A stretch of 64,000 nt of DNA from Stereum hirsutum FP-91666 SS1 (lineage: Eukaryota > Basidiomycota > Agaricomycetes > Russulales > Stereaceae). Below the pieces are notes generated by a model. That model was not told the DNA's origin, did no database searches, and saw nothing but the letters and a program-made list of their open reading frames with translations. The stretch spans positions 298,237-362,236 of the forward strand of contig NW_006763137.1 in assembly GCF_000264905.1 (NCBI RefSeq), read 5' to 3'. Each line of letters begins with the position of its first letter. Position 1 is the stretch's first letter. Made by a program: the position numbers and the translations under genes. This document shows positions 46,291 through 58,118 of this stretch, piece by piece.

Positions 46291-46895
46291 TGGACTTGGG
46301 AAGGTGTCTTATTAGCTCGCCTCGGTCCATCCTGTTCCACCTCGATCACATATATCTGCCTGCACTGGACGCTCATCCTTCGATGTTATACGATCTACGA
46401 GTGTCGACGTCCTCGCCAGAATGTGTTTGCTTCGGACGATCGTTCTCCAACAATATCCGGAGATAAATCGGAATAGCTATTCCTCCTCGGGGCATCATAT
46501 ATTTGAAGTAGCCCGTACGTGTGGACCGGAATCATAGCTCTGAATCATGGTAGCCGTCTTACGGCTTGATGTCATTGGCCTTGTATTATCCTTGTCATTT
46601 GGCCGTTGACAATCCGACCCGCTTTCAACGAGGTTTCGACACCCTCGGGGTCGATTTGTAGCATGTAGGACTTTCCATCGCTATTAGCGTATGTACACTT
46701 TGTGATTTTATCGATAGTGTAAACAGTATCCTGTCATAGTACTATTATGCTGTAGGCCTTTGAGCTCGTGCAGTTGCCATCAGTGAGCGGGCCACAGTTA
46801 CTTTCTAGCGCCACGAGGGTGCGTGTGAAAGGAAGGTGGCACAGCTTTGAGAATTTGATGGTCCAGTCCCTTGCTCTTCTGCACTCTCCATCGAC
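46291..46895. other. Intergenic, no gene seen
   Basis: 3' flank of the 44.6-kb gene and promoter of the BTB gene. Nothing distinct. Confidence 0.45.
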
Positions 46896-46931
46896 TTGCC
46901 TCCTTGCGTTCGTGAACATCTGAAATCTCGT

Positions 46932-47975
46932 ATGGATAACGATATTTCTAGTAGCTTAGCTGCTGGCGAAAACGACACTTCTTCGATACCCAAAGTTGCA
47001 CTCGCACCCTTCGATGATTCATCAGCGGATGTAATCCTACGTTCAAGCGATGGCGTCGACTTCCACGTCTACAAAATCATCTTATCCCTCTCCTCATCCG
47101 TCTTTCAGTCTATGTTCACCCTCCCTCAGCCATCGTCTCCCTCTACGCCTGTGTCGATGGTCCCCGTCGTCGAAATGGCAGAACACTCGTCGGTTCTCAC
47201 ACCGCTTCTTCGTGCCTGTTATCCAGCGCGTTACGCCGATGCTCAAGCAGAGAGCGACGCTCAGACTGCAGATGCAGTTCCCCGTTCACCTCACCCGACT
47301 GGTATATTGGGCCACGATCTCATTCGGCAGGTTCTCGAAGCAGCTCGGAAATTCGACATCGCGTCCTTCGACGCTCCTGCCACCAATCTCCTCCTCGACC
47401 TCGTACCGAAGGAACCTATAGCTGTCTACGCCACAGCGGTTCGGTTCTCCCTGAAGGTCGTAGCCGCTGCTGCCGCTAAACAAACTCTCAAGTTCAAACA
47501 TATGGAGTTTCCGACTTCCGACTCCATGAACTACATGACTGCAGTCCAGCTTTACGACCTCCTTCGTTATCATCGTAATTGTGGCCAAGCAGCACATGAC
47601 GCCATCGAGCACGATTTCTACTATGACTGGCTGGGAGACTTGCCTGACGAAGATGAGCTGGATTATTGTATTATGCGGGACCAGCGATGCGATTGCTATC
47701 AGCCGCGTGCAAAATATGAGGAGGACGCGGATTGGTACGCTTTACCCTCTGTGTGGGAGTTCCTGACGCGTGCGGCAGAGGCGGTGAAAAATCACCCAGA
47801 TCCTCTTGTTATTATCTCTCCTGTGGAGGTTGTGGATCATCCAAGAGCTGAGCCGAGAATTTCTGAGAGTTGCCAATACTGTGTGGCCACTAAGCCTATG
47901 TACACGGTGGAGAGATTATATACGGTGTTGATGAAGCTGGTGGAGGAGGCTATCGACCAGGTTTGCACCAGCTGA
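46932..47975 (+). CDS. BTB/POZ-domain protein, paralogue
   Basis: Single-exon gene of 347 aa. ATG 46932 (MDNDISSS) is preferred to the in-frame ATG 46896 because alignment with the copy at 40900-41982 begins there. BTB core SADVILRSSDGVDFHVYKIILSLSSSVFQSM and SSVLTPLLRACYPAR, then HDLIRQVLEAARKFDIASF, PIAVYATAVRFSLKVVAAAAAKQTL, YMTAVQLYDLLRYHRNCGQAAHDAI, WYALPSVWEFLTRAAEAVKNHPDP. Same fold and length as the other copy; the Cys-containing loop (CDCYQPR versus CSCFRRL) is kept. Likely an adaptor; partner unknown. Both copies are intact. Confidence 0.9.
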   Translation: MDNDISSSLAAGENDTSSIPKVALAPFDDSSADVILRSSDGVDFHVYKIILSLSSSVFQSMFTLPQPSSPSTPVSMVPVVEMAEHSSVLTPLLRACYPARYADAQAESDAQTADAVPRSPHPTGILGHDLIRQVLEAARKFDIASFDAPATNLLLDLVPKEPIAVYATAVRFSLKVVAAAAAKQTLKFKHMEFPTSDSMNYMTAVQLYDLLRYHRNCGQAAHDAIEHDFYYDWLGDLPDEDELDYCIMRDQRCDCYQPRAKYEEDADWYALPSVWEFLTRAAEAVKNHPDPLVIISPVEVVDHPRAEPRISESCQYCVATKPMYTVERLYTVLMKLVEEAIDQVCTS

Positions 47976-48413
47976 GCCTTTCCTCGCTATTATTTGAACA
48001 CTGACGTATAATGCTTTAGGTACCACTTCCTAAGATCTCTTGATTGTCGTCCGGCTACGTCGTTCCGTCCTCGATGACCAGTATTTTCATATGTACCTGG
48101 ACATTTCGTACTTCTTGTACAGTTTCTTGGAGATATTTTGGGCTTCCTGTGTTTGAGATCCAACTCGAAGTGAGAGATCTCGATATGTGGAAAAATGACC
48201 ATAGGCAGAAGCAACTCTGGAAATGTACTGGCCAGCCTGTACGTAGGTGCCTATAGCTGCAATGCTCGTAGGAGAAGATATGTAGGATTTTGTCGACCGT
48301 TCGTCATGGCTAGCAATCAACAGCTCCTCGATCATACCCCAAAACTTTCAAAAGGGTTAGGTAGGACTAGCAATCATGTCGTTCCGAGGCTCTATGATCA
48401 TCTTCGCATGAGA
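47976..48413. other. Intergenic, converging 3' ends
   Basis: Lies between the BTB stop (plus) and the last codon of the broken CHAT gene (minus). No gene seen. Confidence 0.5.
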
Positions 48414-51350
48414 TCAGGCACCGATGTGGACGAAAGTACTCCATCTTTCCGCAGGCACCCCTGCCTCCCTTAGACCCTGTACGGCGACATGAAGTGCCCT
48501 CGCTGACAAACCTACATCCGCCCTATGTTCTCGCCTGTCGTTCATCATACATTCGTAGAACCTACGCGCGAGCTCCGGTCCATCCACATCAGCCATCGTC
48601 CAAAGTGTCCCTACGACCGACCGAAACCCACAAAACTGCACGGCAGTTGCAAGACTAAGCACCTCATCCGGAGCCTCATTCGACAATATCGACGAGGGCT
48701 CCGAGGCCGCTTGCGACTCTCCCGCTGTTGCAGAGACGGCTGTGTGACACTGTGCACGCCGTTCGGATTGAAAGTCAACCTGAGGAACACCAGTAAATGT
48801 AATTTTATTCGCTCACCCGCCGGTATAAAGTTCACTTGTGTGCGGTGACTTTCAACCATCTCACGGTATAAAGGAGGGGGATTGAAGATCACCCCTTATA
48901 TTGCCGAATTCACTCACTTCAACTGGGAAGGGAATTCAACCTGTTCACCAGAGAGATATCACTCGTTGTTTTCTGCGGTGCACGGCACCTTCAATTGAAA
49001 ATGTATGGCCCGTAGATTGACTTTTGTATTGGTGAACTGTAACTACAAGTACATACATGGAACTACACAAGGTCTGTATCTACCCCGAACCTCGAGTATC
49101 ATAAGGAATGCGAAAGAAGTGACTTACCAAGTAAGAGTGAGACCCGCTCACAATAATTCATGATTCCATATACTCATCAATGGTGGTGGACTCGCGGCGC
49201 GTTATACTAGTCGAACACAGCACCCGAATGGTCACAAGAGAATACGCACCGGCGGGACCGCCCTTCACAACGAGTATAGCAAGCACCCAATGCCGGGACG
49301 AAACGATGCTGCACTTTTCTGTATGCTAGCTGGCAACCGGTTAGCCCTACGATCCAGCTAACATGATAGAAGACCGCCTCATCCGAAACCTAGAAGCAAA
49401 GAAACAAGACGTACTGTTGTCATACGACACAACATAGATATCCTGATCCCCTTCAAGATTGACCCTCCCGAGTAGAGCAAGACCTAGAAAGCATTATTTT
49501 GCAAGCGTCAGACAGGCAATGAGAGCGCACGATAACGAGCGAGGCAATGGGAAAAACGAGACGGCCGATCTCGCGGTTACGGGTGGCGAGTGATAGCAAA
49601 GAGAAGCCCAACCGGAAGAGGTTGATAAGTTGATCTTGAATAGATCACATTAAGGACACAGGGAGCATACCAAAGATGTCGACGATGACGAAATGTCGAT
49701 GCGCAGGTGTTGCAGAACGTTTCTCGACGTCGTGGTCTGACTGCATCAGCAAAACCGCAGCCATCTATCTTATCTATCACGATCTAGGCAGTCTTGGCGC
49801 TCTGATTGCTTAGGCACATTGCTTGCTCTCGACTTCGTAGACCTCTTAGAGTACTTATGCACTTATGTGCGAGTAGGTTTTATGAGCCGGTCAGATTGCG
49901 AGGCCCACATCTTTGCAGAACAACAGATATCAAGGATCTGAATTTGGCTGTATTACAATGACATAACATGCAGTACAACATAACTAGGATATGGACAAGC
50001 TCAATGATGAATGGTACTACTTGGGCATGAAGCTTCCAAAATCTGGTAAAACATCAAAGGGAGGAGGGAGCCAAAGTGGCATAGCGAGTATTGCATAACC
50101 TAAAGAAAGGTGGTCTGAGGGCGGGTGCCGCTATCACAACCATGTAAAGTCCTGACTCGAAATTTGAAAAGAGGCTGAGAAGAATGAAGAACGCCTGCGA
50201 CAAACCAAAATGAAACAAACAAATTTACGAAACATACGAAAACTCAGAGGCAACGAGCGCTCTGTCCCGAGCGCTCTCCCCGAGGATCACTCATATCCCT
50301 CCAGTCCCATTTCGAACAGCGAAGAAGACGAAGATGACGAGACGATGCGCAAGTCGGTGAAGGGCACCGCGATGGGCGCGCGATGCGGAGGTGTCGTCAA
50401 TGGCATGCGATGCAGACATGTCGTCGATGAGCGCGCGATACAGACGTGTCGTCGTCGCGCTAAGCGTCGGTGTTGTCATGGTCGTTCACCAGTAATGCAA
50501 CTGTTAACAGTCTCTTGAGAAGGGATAGGGTATAAGAGAGGACAAGGACTGCATACGACGAACTGACCTGCGCACTGAAAGCTCGACTCTTGCTTACTCC
50601 CCGAACCCAATCCAATTCAGCACCGGTCCTATCTTGCCAGAGATCCTGACATACAGATCAAAGGTTTCTCGAGGCAGATAGTCTCGGAGTCAGTTAATAG
50701 GCAGGAAGGGAGCGACGGTTGAGCGATGCGGCGCGAGAGGACAAGAGAGCCGGGCGAAAGTTTCGGGGTGACGCGTCGCGCTTACGCCTGCCCTAAATCC
50801 GCACGTGATCTCGTTGATCCTGAATGGCGTCAGACTCAGTGGCGGCACGGCGCAGTCCCCTTTCTTCCCTTCCCTCATCCCCACTCACTACTCGTCTCGT
50901 CCTCCTCACCCGCCACAGCCACGTTTGTCCGATGCTTAAGGACCTACAATGACGGCGCCTTTGGGCTTTGGTAAGATCATACATTGTCACTCCTACATAA
51001 ATACCTTCAACGCTCTCCTGCGTAAGTCCCGTTTGCCGTGCGTATCGATCTGACACCCTCAGGCTAACAACATAACCTTGTAGTACCCTAAGCATGCATA
51101 CATATGACGGTTCGTACTATGCATTTACTAGTAATACCCAAAGACGTGTCTGATAGTTTGGCCCTTATACTCGTAGGTACTCGATATCAACGGCAGGTGT
51201 GCGTCACCTTCGAGATTCGCCACGGATCCACCGGTGGTGACAAGGCAAAAGGCAGATGAACGTATCTCTGGTACGTATCTCCCGTCTTCATCCCCTCGTT
51301 CCGCAGTTCTTTTTCGAGTGCGTATGTTGACGAACGTCTGCGGTTTACAG

Positions 51351-51600
51351 AGGGTGGAAAGACCGATATCACGGCGTCACCAACGTGTTCATGTTCTTCG
51401 CCTCCGTCTTCTTCGCCCCCATCTTCGTTTCCATCCTCGCTTGGGGTCACCGTTGGTGCTCTGGTCATCGTCGGCACGTCCATGATCCGTAACGTGCACG
51501 ATATCAACTGGGATTACATCAGTGACGCCGTACCCGCGTTCTTGACGATCATCGTCATCTCATTGACCTACAAGTATGCCTATATCTTCGCCCTCTGTTT
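51351..51600 (+). pseudogene. Fragment of AzgA-type purine permease
   Basis: Begins after an acceptor-like TTTACAG with GGKTDITA, then VFMFFASVFFAPIFVSI, then SLGVTVGALVIVGTSM, HDINWDYISDAVPAFLTIIVISLTYK. These match successive parts of NCS2/AzgA xanthine-guanine permeases (GGKTGITA motif, TM segment, IDW...IPAF). The three blocks lie in different frames: one nucleotide is missing after ITA, and another shift falls after FVSI. The fragment covers about a sixth of such a protein, and no upstream or downstream TM region was found. It is inside the CACTA-like element, so it was probably captured. Confidence 0.75.
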
Positions 51601-52438
51601 GATGAAGTCGATACACGGTACGTTCATGGTCATGTTCATTTATTCCGAAACCTATTGATCCAAGCTGACTTCGCATCGCACAGGGACGAGCCATTGCCGT
51701 CGACCCTTGACTTTGCCACGTAACATGGTTGAGGCATGGACCCAGTCTGGATTCATTGATCTGTAGATGGTGTCCATCTAGTGCAGGCGCCGATGTACGA
51801 TGCGGACCACCGTGCTACCGATATGATGTCCGCCATACAACCTGACGATATGTACGTATTCGACTGTGATACATTAGTGACTTTGTTGGCTGAAGCACTC
51901 GGTTTCAGGCATATTTGAGAGCATCATGGAGCAGGCTAGCGGTGCACACGGGCTGTGACGATGACAGGGTGTACGTGTGTTTCCATCTTCCTTATTCACA
52001 AATCCCATTTCTACCCTCAGGAGCAGTGCCAGCTCCTTAGTGTCAGTACTGGTTGACTAGTGATGTGAGTAGCGAAGCTCGGGCCTTGCAGGTATGCAAG
52101 TAGTGCCATGTCTCCTCAAAATCTGTTGTTTTAGCATTCCGCTTTAGTGTTGAGCGCGAATGTGCTCCTGGCTTTCGTGAATCGCGCCTTTTTTATTTCG
52201 TTCCAGCCCTTTTCATATGATCCCTTCTCCGTTCCTGCACGATATTATCAGTGTTTACCGATGTCTGTCCCGTTGCTATTGGAGAGCATGTATGTATTCC
52301 GCTGTCATACAGAAGTAGACAGTAATGATAAATTGCTCTATGTACTCTATGGTGGGTCTATGGTGCGAAAGGCGCGTACTGCTATACGGCCTAAATAGCC
52401 TATGGGGTGTCTAGCGATATGGAAGTCCGTTAGGAGTA

Positions 52439-53711
52439 CAGGGTTTTGCATATGAAACCGGAATGTCGCGCTGAGAAAAATCCTGGGCGCTCGAGCCAAA
52501 CAAAGCCGTAAATGGTAATCACTCTCGGCGATGTTTCGGCAGTGGCGCTCCTGAGAGGCCCTTCTCATCTCTGCGACCCACACCGTTGTTCATAGAGCTC
52601 TTGTTATGCTTTGTAGTGCTCGAACTCACCTCATACGGGACCCACACTACCACCTTCAATGTATTCTCATGACATTGTTTTCGCGATCATCGACCCGTTC
52701 GGTATCCCATCCCAACAACATTGCACCAACATCAACCTCGACAATTCAACTCTTTGCTCAGACAATCTCAAGCACAATCAGTCTCCAGCTCGCGCCCCCG
52801 GCTACGCTATCTATGCGACGAGGAGAATGAGTTCCTCAATGTAGCCATCGGCATCACTGGAGTGAGGTTCTTGTTTGTAGGAAGGTAGTTTTGGAAGCTT
52901 GATCGTCTGCGTATGTCGAAAGGGTGCGTGTTTTCTCGCATGCAAAGTCATCGGACTCGTTGCAATCTGCTCTGCTCGTTGTCTCTCTCCTCCTCCTTAC
53001 AATCGACACATTACCTTGTCCGTGATACCGAACTGCTCTGCAAACGAAAGAGCACCAAATTCCGTGGGCAAAGTGTCAGGACTGAGTAACCGGTGCGTAT
53101 CCGCTTGGTTTTCGATTGTGTCAGGTTTTTGCTTCAGTGGAATCAGCTCGAAAAGCTGCCGCTCCAGGCCATTATATTCGCAATGTCCTCCCCTCTCGCT
53201 TTGTCTCCGAGACATATATCCCCCCCGTCCCAGCCTTTGTAACGTCTCTCAGTATATTTACCCGGCATCCAGTTCATGCTTTCACGGATTTCGAGACCGC
53301 AGGCACACATGAACTGGTCGAGTGCGTCCTGCGATAACGGTAGAAGTTGAGACTCAAGTCGTGTAGAACGACAGCTCAGGCTGCACCTCTGCGTCTCTCT
53401 GCGCCCTTGATGTCGAGGGTTGAGGCAGTATCTAGTTGGCTATGGTTTTTTTACCCGGTATATTGGACTTGACCCATCATATACTTCAGTAGTAACAAGT
53501 ACTATAATAAATTCAAAACTTCTGAGTACTTGTCAGTGTGATGAAGGGTATGCAATGTCAGTATGCTCGAGTATAGGGGCATGCAGAGTCCCTGGTGCCA
53601 CACGAATCCTGCCGAGGAATGCCGAGCAAGGCTGCCGTTTACGGCTTTGTTTGGTTCAGGCACACAGGATTTTTCTACGCGCGACATTCCGGTTTCTTAT
53701 GCAAAACCCTG
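52439..53711. mobile_element. Nested TIR element, about 1.27 kb
   Basis: Long imperfect TIRs of about 75 bp: left from 52439 (CAGGGTTTTGCATATGAAAC, then CGGAATGTCGCGC), right arm inverted ending at 53711 (CCCTG), about 85 percent identical. Flanked by TA on each side, which may be the target duplication. No transposase seen. Confidence 0.65.
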
Positions 53712-55307
53712 TAGAGATTGATCTATCGATCTATTGATCTAGGAACATGGCTGGATAGATGTCATAGACGGGATATTCCGTTGCGGTTTTGCTGATGACT
53801 GGAAGGAGCGATGGGCAGAGCACCCGGCTTTGCTGGCATGCGATGCAAGCGATGATATCATCCGGTAAGGTGCCGGTCTTTAGGGCAGGCTAACAATGAC
53901 TCCCGCAAAGGGGCACTTCTGCATGATTTCCGCCTCACCCGCATTCACTCCATCGCCGGCTTCACCCTGAGCGACTCGTTTAACGAGTGAAAAGTGGAAG
54001 TCAACCTCCCTTGGAGGTGACATTCAGCCCCTTTCACGTGCACAGTGTGACATGCAGCTAGGAAAGCAAGCTCGGCGTTCGGGAGATTAGCGTCCATGAT
54101 TTCCAGCAGGGTGAGGTTACCGCTGTGAAGGGCGAAAGAGGACAGGAATGGCTTGTCGAATTCTACGGATCCGTGGCATGCGAAGTGGACCCATGGGTGG
54201 TTTTTGAGTTGGCGAACAACAGATTTCGGTGTCGCCTGGACGTCGTCCTGGATATGTACGCTGTCCCCGAGTATGTTATGAATTTCCTTGAACTCTTGGT
54301 TGACCTACCGAACCGCAAGACAGGAATGAATGTACGTTCGACGAGTCTGAAAACGATTTGACTTACTTGTGGGAGAGCTTTGGATTGTCCAACAGCTAGT
54401 AGCTGGGCCACGGAAGGCTCGGGTATTGGATCAGTACGCCGAGCTCGTCTTGAAGCAATGAGAGAAGATAAAGTGGGGGTGTATGAGGATATGAAGTAGT
54501 CCGATAGATTCTTCTGTCCTTCGACGTATGGCCCCGCAGCGTGAATGGGCAAAGAACCTAGCATGCTGGTTAGACACCACCATATACGGGGCAATTCGTT
54601 CTGTCGTGGTTCTAGGCCGCCGTCTCCCTTGAACCGAATGAGCTCTTTGACGACAGGTTCACAGACATACTGCCACAATATGCGTAAGATAGAGATCAGC
54701 CCACTGGTGGATCTAGTCTCTGGATTGGTTGTCTGGCCGGCGTCAAACCCGGGCCCGGTCCAGAGCTCTGCGCTTGATAGGTATCATCTGACGCGAGAGG
54801 CGAGTAACAACTGTCGGAAGATCTGAGGAGGGCGGCACGACGGTCGGCGGACCAGTGTTGCGCAAGATAAATGCGTCACAGCGGAGAGAGTTCATGTTGA
54901 CAATGATGACAGGCCCGCCCACCGCAGCAGCTTGGAGAGAGCTGTATGGTTTGATCCGGAGAAAATCAGAAAACCCATCAATCTCTCTAATTTTCTGGAC
55001 TGTTTCATCCCACTTCTCTGACAATAGACGCTGTTGTGTGGCCTTCTTGTCAAAACCCGACTGTGGTTCCGCCGATACCCCAGAAATTGGCTCCGAGGCA
55101 CTGGACCTAGCCAGCTTGTCGAGTTCGGAGCTCGTGTCATTGAATATCTGTGCGAGTTCGGGATCCACTCCGCGAAGGTCATCTAAAGGATGTCTGTAGT
55201 CTCGCATCTTGGACCAGAGTTGTCCTCGACCCTGCTCTAGCATCTCAACCGCACGCTCCAGCTGACCGACTTGAGTGGCGTATGCCGCTGCTTCGGACGC
55301 CAGTAAC

Positions 55308-55621
55308 CAAGGGGGCGGCAGCCCCCCGAGCCAAGACCTGATGTTGGGTCCTGCCTAATCCGGTAATTATTTCCTTATATGGTAGGAGTTTGGGGGGGAG
55401 GGGGGGTGTCTGGCCGAGGTCAAAATTTTTGGAAAATGCTCCAATGAGTGCGAGCATTCCAGAAAAATACTCAGAAAATATTCGAAAATCGGCATATTTC
55501 CCCCCTTCCTGACTTAATCCGGAAGGCTTTCGACCCCACAAAAATGCTTAGAATTCTCTTCTCCAGTGAATAAAGCCTATGGGAAGATAAGGTCTTTTTC
55601 TTGGGGGCTGCCGCCCCCTTG
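55308..55621. mobile_element. hAT-like MITE, 314 bp
   Basis: 19-bp perfect TIR CAAGGGGGCGGCAGCCCCC at both ends, itself containing a GGGGGCnGC palindrome, flanked by the exact 8-bp target duplication CCAGTAAC (55300-55307 and 55622-55629). The CA-G terminus with an 8-bp duplication points to hAT. Element plus one duplication is 322 bp, not a multiple of three, so it shifts the TPR-CHAT frame. Confidence 0.9.
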
Positions 55622-58118
55622 CCAGTAACTTGACGTCTGATCGTGCGAGGAACCGGTGTTGTATTTCGATGGTGGCTCGCGTGACGATGCACTCTTTTTG
55701 GAGCACCAACGCGCATTCGTAAGCCTTGAGTGTGCTCGAGTGGGTACACTTGTACGCCGATGTGGCCCATAAGTATGTTGCTCGATAGCGATCCTCTAGT
55801 GTCGCATTGGCGTACGATGCAGCCTTCTCAAACATTTGACAGGCGGCGTCGACGTTGTCCTGCAAGAGGTACGACTCTGCCAAGCTGACTTTTATGTTTG
55901 TGAGCGTATGATGACTAGTGCGCCTGACTATAGCTTCGGCTTCGGTACTTAAGCTGACTGCTTCTTCTATGTCTTGTGGACGATGTTCAAGAGAGAAGCG
56001 TGCATTTAGAGCATCCACGAGATTGTTGAGGGACCAAGAACGATCTGGATGCCCTACAGGACGTAGATGAAGAGCTGAACGATGGAGAGAGATGGACTCG
56101 TCAATAATTTCTCGTTTTCCCTGCTTCTTGAATAGGGCGTAAAGCCCTGTTCCAAGATTGTTCAGATATAGGGAAAGCCTCGGATGACCGTGATCACACA
56201 GTGCGACGCATTCACGACCATAACAGACGGCCTGCTCCAAATCGTCCAGCCGCCCTTCCAAATCGAACCGCGCGTGTAAGGCATCTGCCAGATTGGTTAG
56301 ACACACCGGACGTTCAGAATGCCCTGTCGGGCGTAAGGGGAGGGCCTGATAGTAGAGTGCCACTACTTCGTCGATGTCCTCTTTCCGTCCCTGCTGCTCA
56401 AATCGATCCAGGACGGCATTGCCTAGATTCACTAATGGATGAAACCTCTGTTGGTTCCCATCAGAGAAGAGCGTCAATGCCTCTCGATAGATGTTAATCA
56501 CTTCTTCAAGATCGGTGATATTTCCATGTCTATCGAAGCGTTCGTGGATTGCTGTCGCATAATTGACCAGAGCACTAAAGCGGCCTGTGTGACCTGGAGG
56601 ACAGAGCACAACAGCATCGCGGAAAAGCTCCGTCGCTTCTTCCAAGTTCTCGTTCGGTCTACTCAACCGAGACAGGTCCAGGATAGAATTTCCAAGGTTC
56701 GTTAGGAACAGATGGCGGTCGTCATGATCCAGGGAGAGTACGGACAAAGCATCTCGAAAGCATTGGATTGCCTCCATCAAGCTCTCATGTTTTCCAGAAG
56801 AGTCGTACTCCACCGTAAGACTGTTTCCAAGGGCCATAAGCAACATCGCGTCGTCCGCATCCTTGGGAGGACGGACGATCGCTGCACGGCCGTACTTCAA
56901 GGCCTCCTGTAGGTCTTCTTCACGGCCATGCAAAATGAATGAGGTGCGCAATGCGTCGGAAAGCTTCCGGAGTGTGTTGGTACGCTCAGGAGCCTCGGAG
57001 GGCCAGAGAGCTTGGGCATCGCGGTAACATCGCACCGAGTCCTCCAAGTCTTGGTCTACGCCATTGTCGTCGTATCGGCTTTCAAGGAGGACACCTAAGT
57101 TTTGTAGCATCAAGGGGCGCTCCGGATTGGTGTCCGACATAGTAGCAAGAGCTATGCGGCGAAGCGATATACACTCGTCTCGGTCTGCGTCGTTTTTTTG
57201 ACCATCGTAACGTTCGTGAAGAGCAGTGAGCAGATCGAATGAGGTTGAAAAATATTCCAGAGAGTCTGAAGAGCATCTGCAAATCATCTCGCGAAGGTAG
57301 TAGATAGCGTCGTCCAAGTCCTCCCGCCTTGCCCAGCTATCGAAACGAGAAAGCAACACCTTTGTCAAATACCTCAGGGAAGATACACGAGTCGCGTCAA
57401 CGGCTTCCCGCTCATCATCTTTGTCCGTATCAATGGTAGAGATAGACGGTTCCGTGAACTCATCTCGTTCGGATAGCAATGAATTACGCAAATCATCGAC
57501 TGTTGCGTCGAGATCTGCGACTAGATTGTGCTGTTTGAACATGGCACATAGCGTGTTGGTAAGGTTACCCGACATGATGGAACAATTTGGATCGTCTGAG
57601 GGACATGTCTTCCAGGCTTCACAATTCAAGCGATATGCCTCCTCAAGGTCGTCCAAGCGGTGGTGGCATTCAAAGCGGGAGTGAAGGCCAGCTGCCAACC
57701 CGCTCAGATACAAATAGCGATTTCTCTGCTCGAACGGAACAAGTGCAAGTGCAGTTCGAAAGAGCTGGACGGATTCGTCGATTTCCTCGGTATCCGTTGC
57801 TCGATTGAGCTTGAAATGTTCCATGAGGGCATATGCAAAGTTTCGTACCGCGGGTGCGTGGTGACGGTCATCTGGAGGCAACAATGCGAAGGCCTGCCGC
57901 CAGTCATTTATCGCTTTCTCGACGTCCTCTACTTCACCTTCCTCCTCGAATTGTTCGTAGGAAGCATCTGCAGAATTTCGCAGTGAAATGTAAAGGTCCA
58001 GTCTGTCCGCGTCCTGTGACCCTTCTGTGCTCGACAGTTCCGGTAAGAGCTCAGAATGATCATGATGGCCGTGACGACTTTATAAGAACATACCTGATGC
58101 AGATGAGCCTTCGGTCAT

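Larger units (their letters stand above)
48748..54047. mobile_element. CACTA-like DNA transposon, non-autonomous, 5.3 kb
   Basis: The left end CACTGTGCACG (48748) and the right end CGTGCACAGTG (54047) are exact 11-bp inverted repeats with weaker similarity inwards, flanked by TGA on both sides (48745-48747 and 54048-54050). CACTG termini with a 3-bp target duplication are the hallmark of the CACTA superfamily. Subterminal GTCAACC/GGTTGAC and GTGACTTTC-like motifs recur at both ends (near 48770, 48845, 48940 and 54000). No transposase is visible, so it is probably non-autonomous. It carries a purine-permease fragment (51351-51600) and a nested TIR element (52439-53711). It interrupts the CHAT gene directly after the catalytic Cys-His codons. 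Confidence 0.85.
48414..58118 (-). pseudogene. TPR-CHAT protease-like gene split by two DNA transposons
   Basis: Reads (minus) as exon 1 58118-58094 (MTEGSSAS), exon 2 58024-54793, exon 3 54719-54367 and exon 4 from 54304, continuing after an insertion to the stop at 48414. Exon 2 holds about a dozen TPR-like units (NLGNAVLDRFEQQGRKEDI type) and the linker EMLEQGRGQLWSKMRDYRHPLDDLRGVDPEL typical of agaricomycete CHAT proteins. Exon 3: LPRIWWCLTSMLGSLPIHAAG. Exon 4: VHFACHGS (catalytic His) and LAFLAACH (catalytic Cys), where it is cut; the remainder from CHTAVSATAG through APDEVLSLATAVQFCGFRSVVGTLW to ERWSTFVHIGA lies 5.3 kb away at 48747-48414. A 314-bp MITE also sits in exon 2. CHAT is a caspase-like Cys protease fold. 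The frame is otherwise open, so both insertions look recent. Confidence 0.88.

Noticed and set aside
48914..51350. Search for a transposase (DDE blocks) in the CACTA-like element
   Set aside because: No frame longer than about 110 codons and no transposase motif; the element is treated as non-autonomous.
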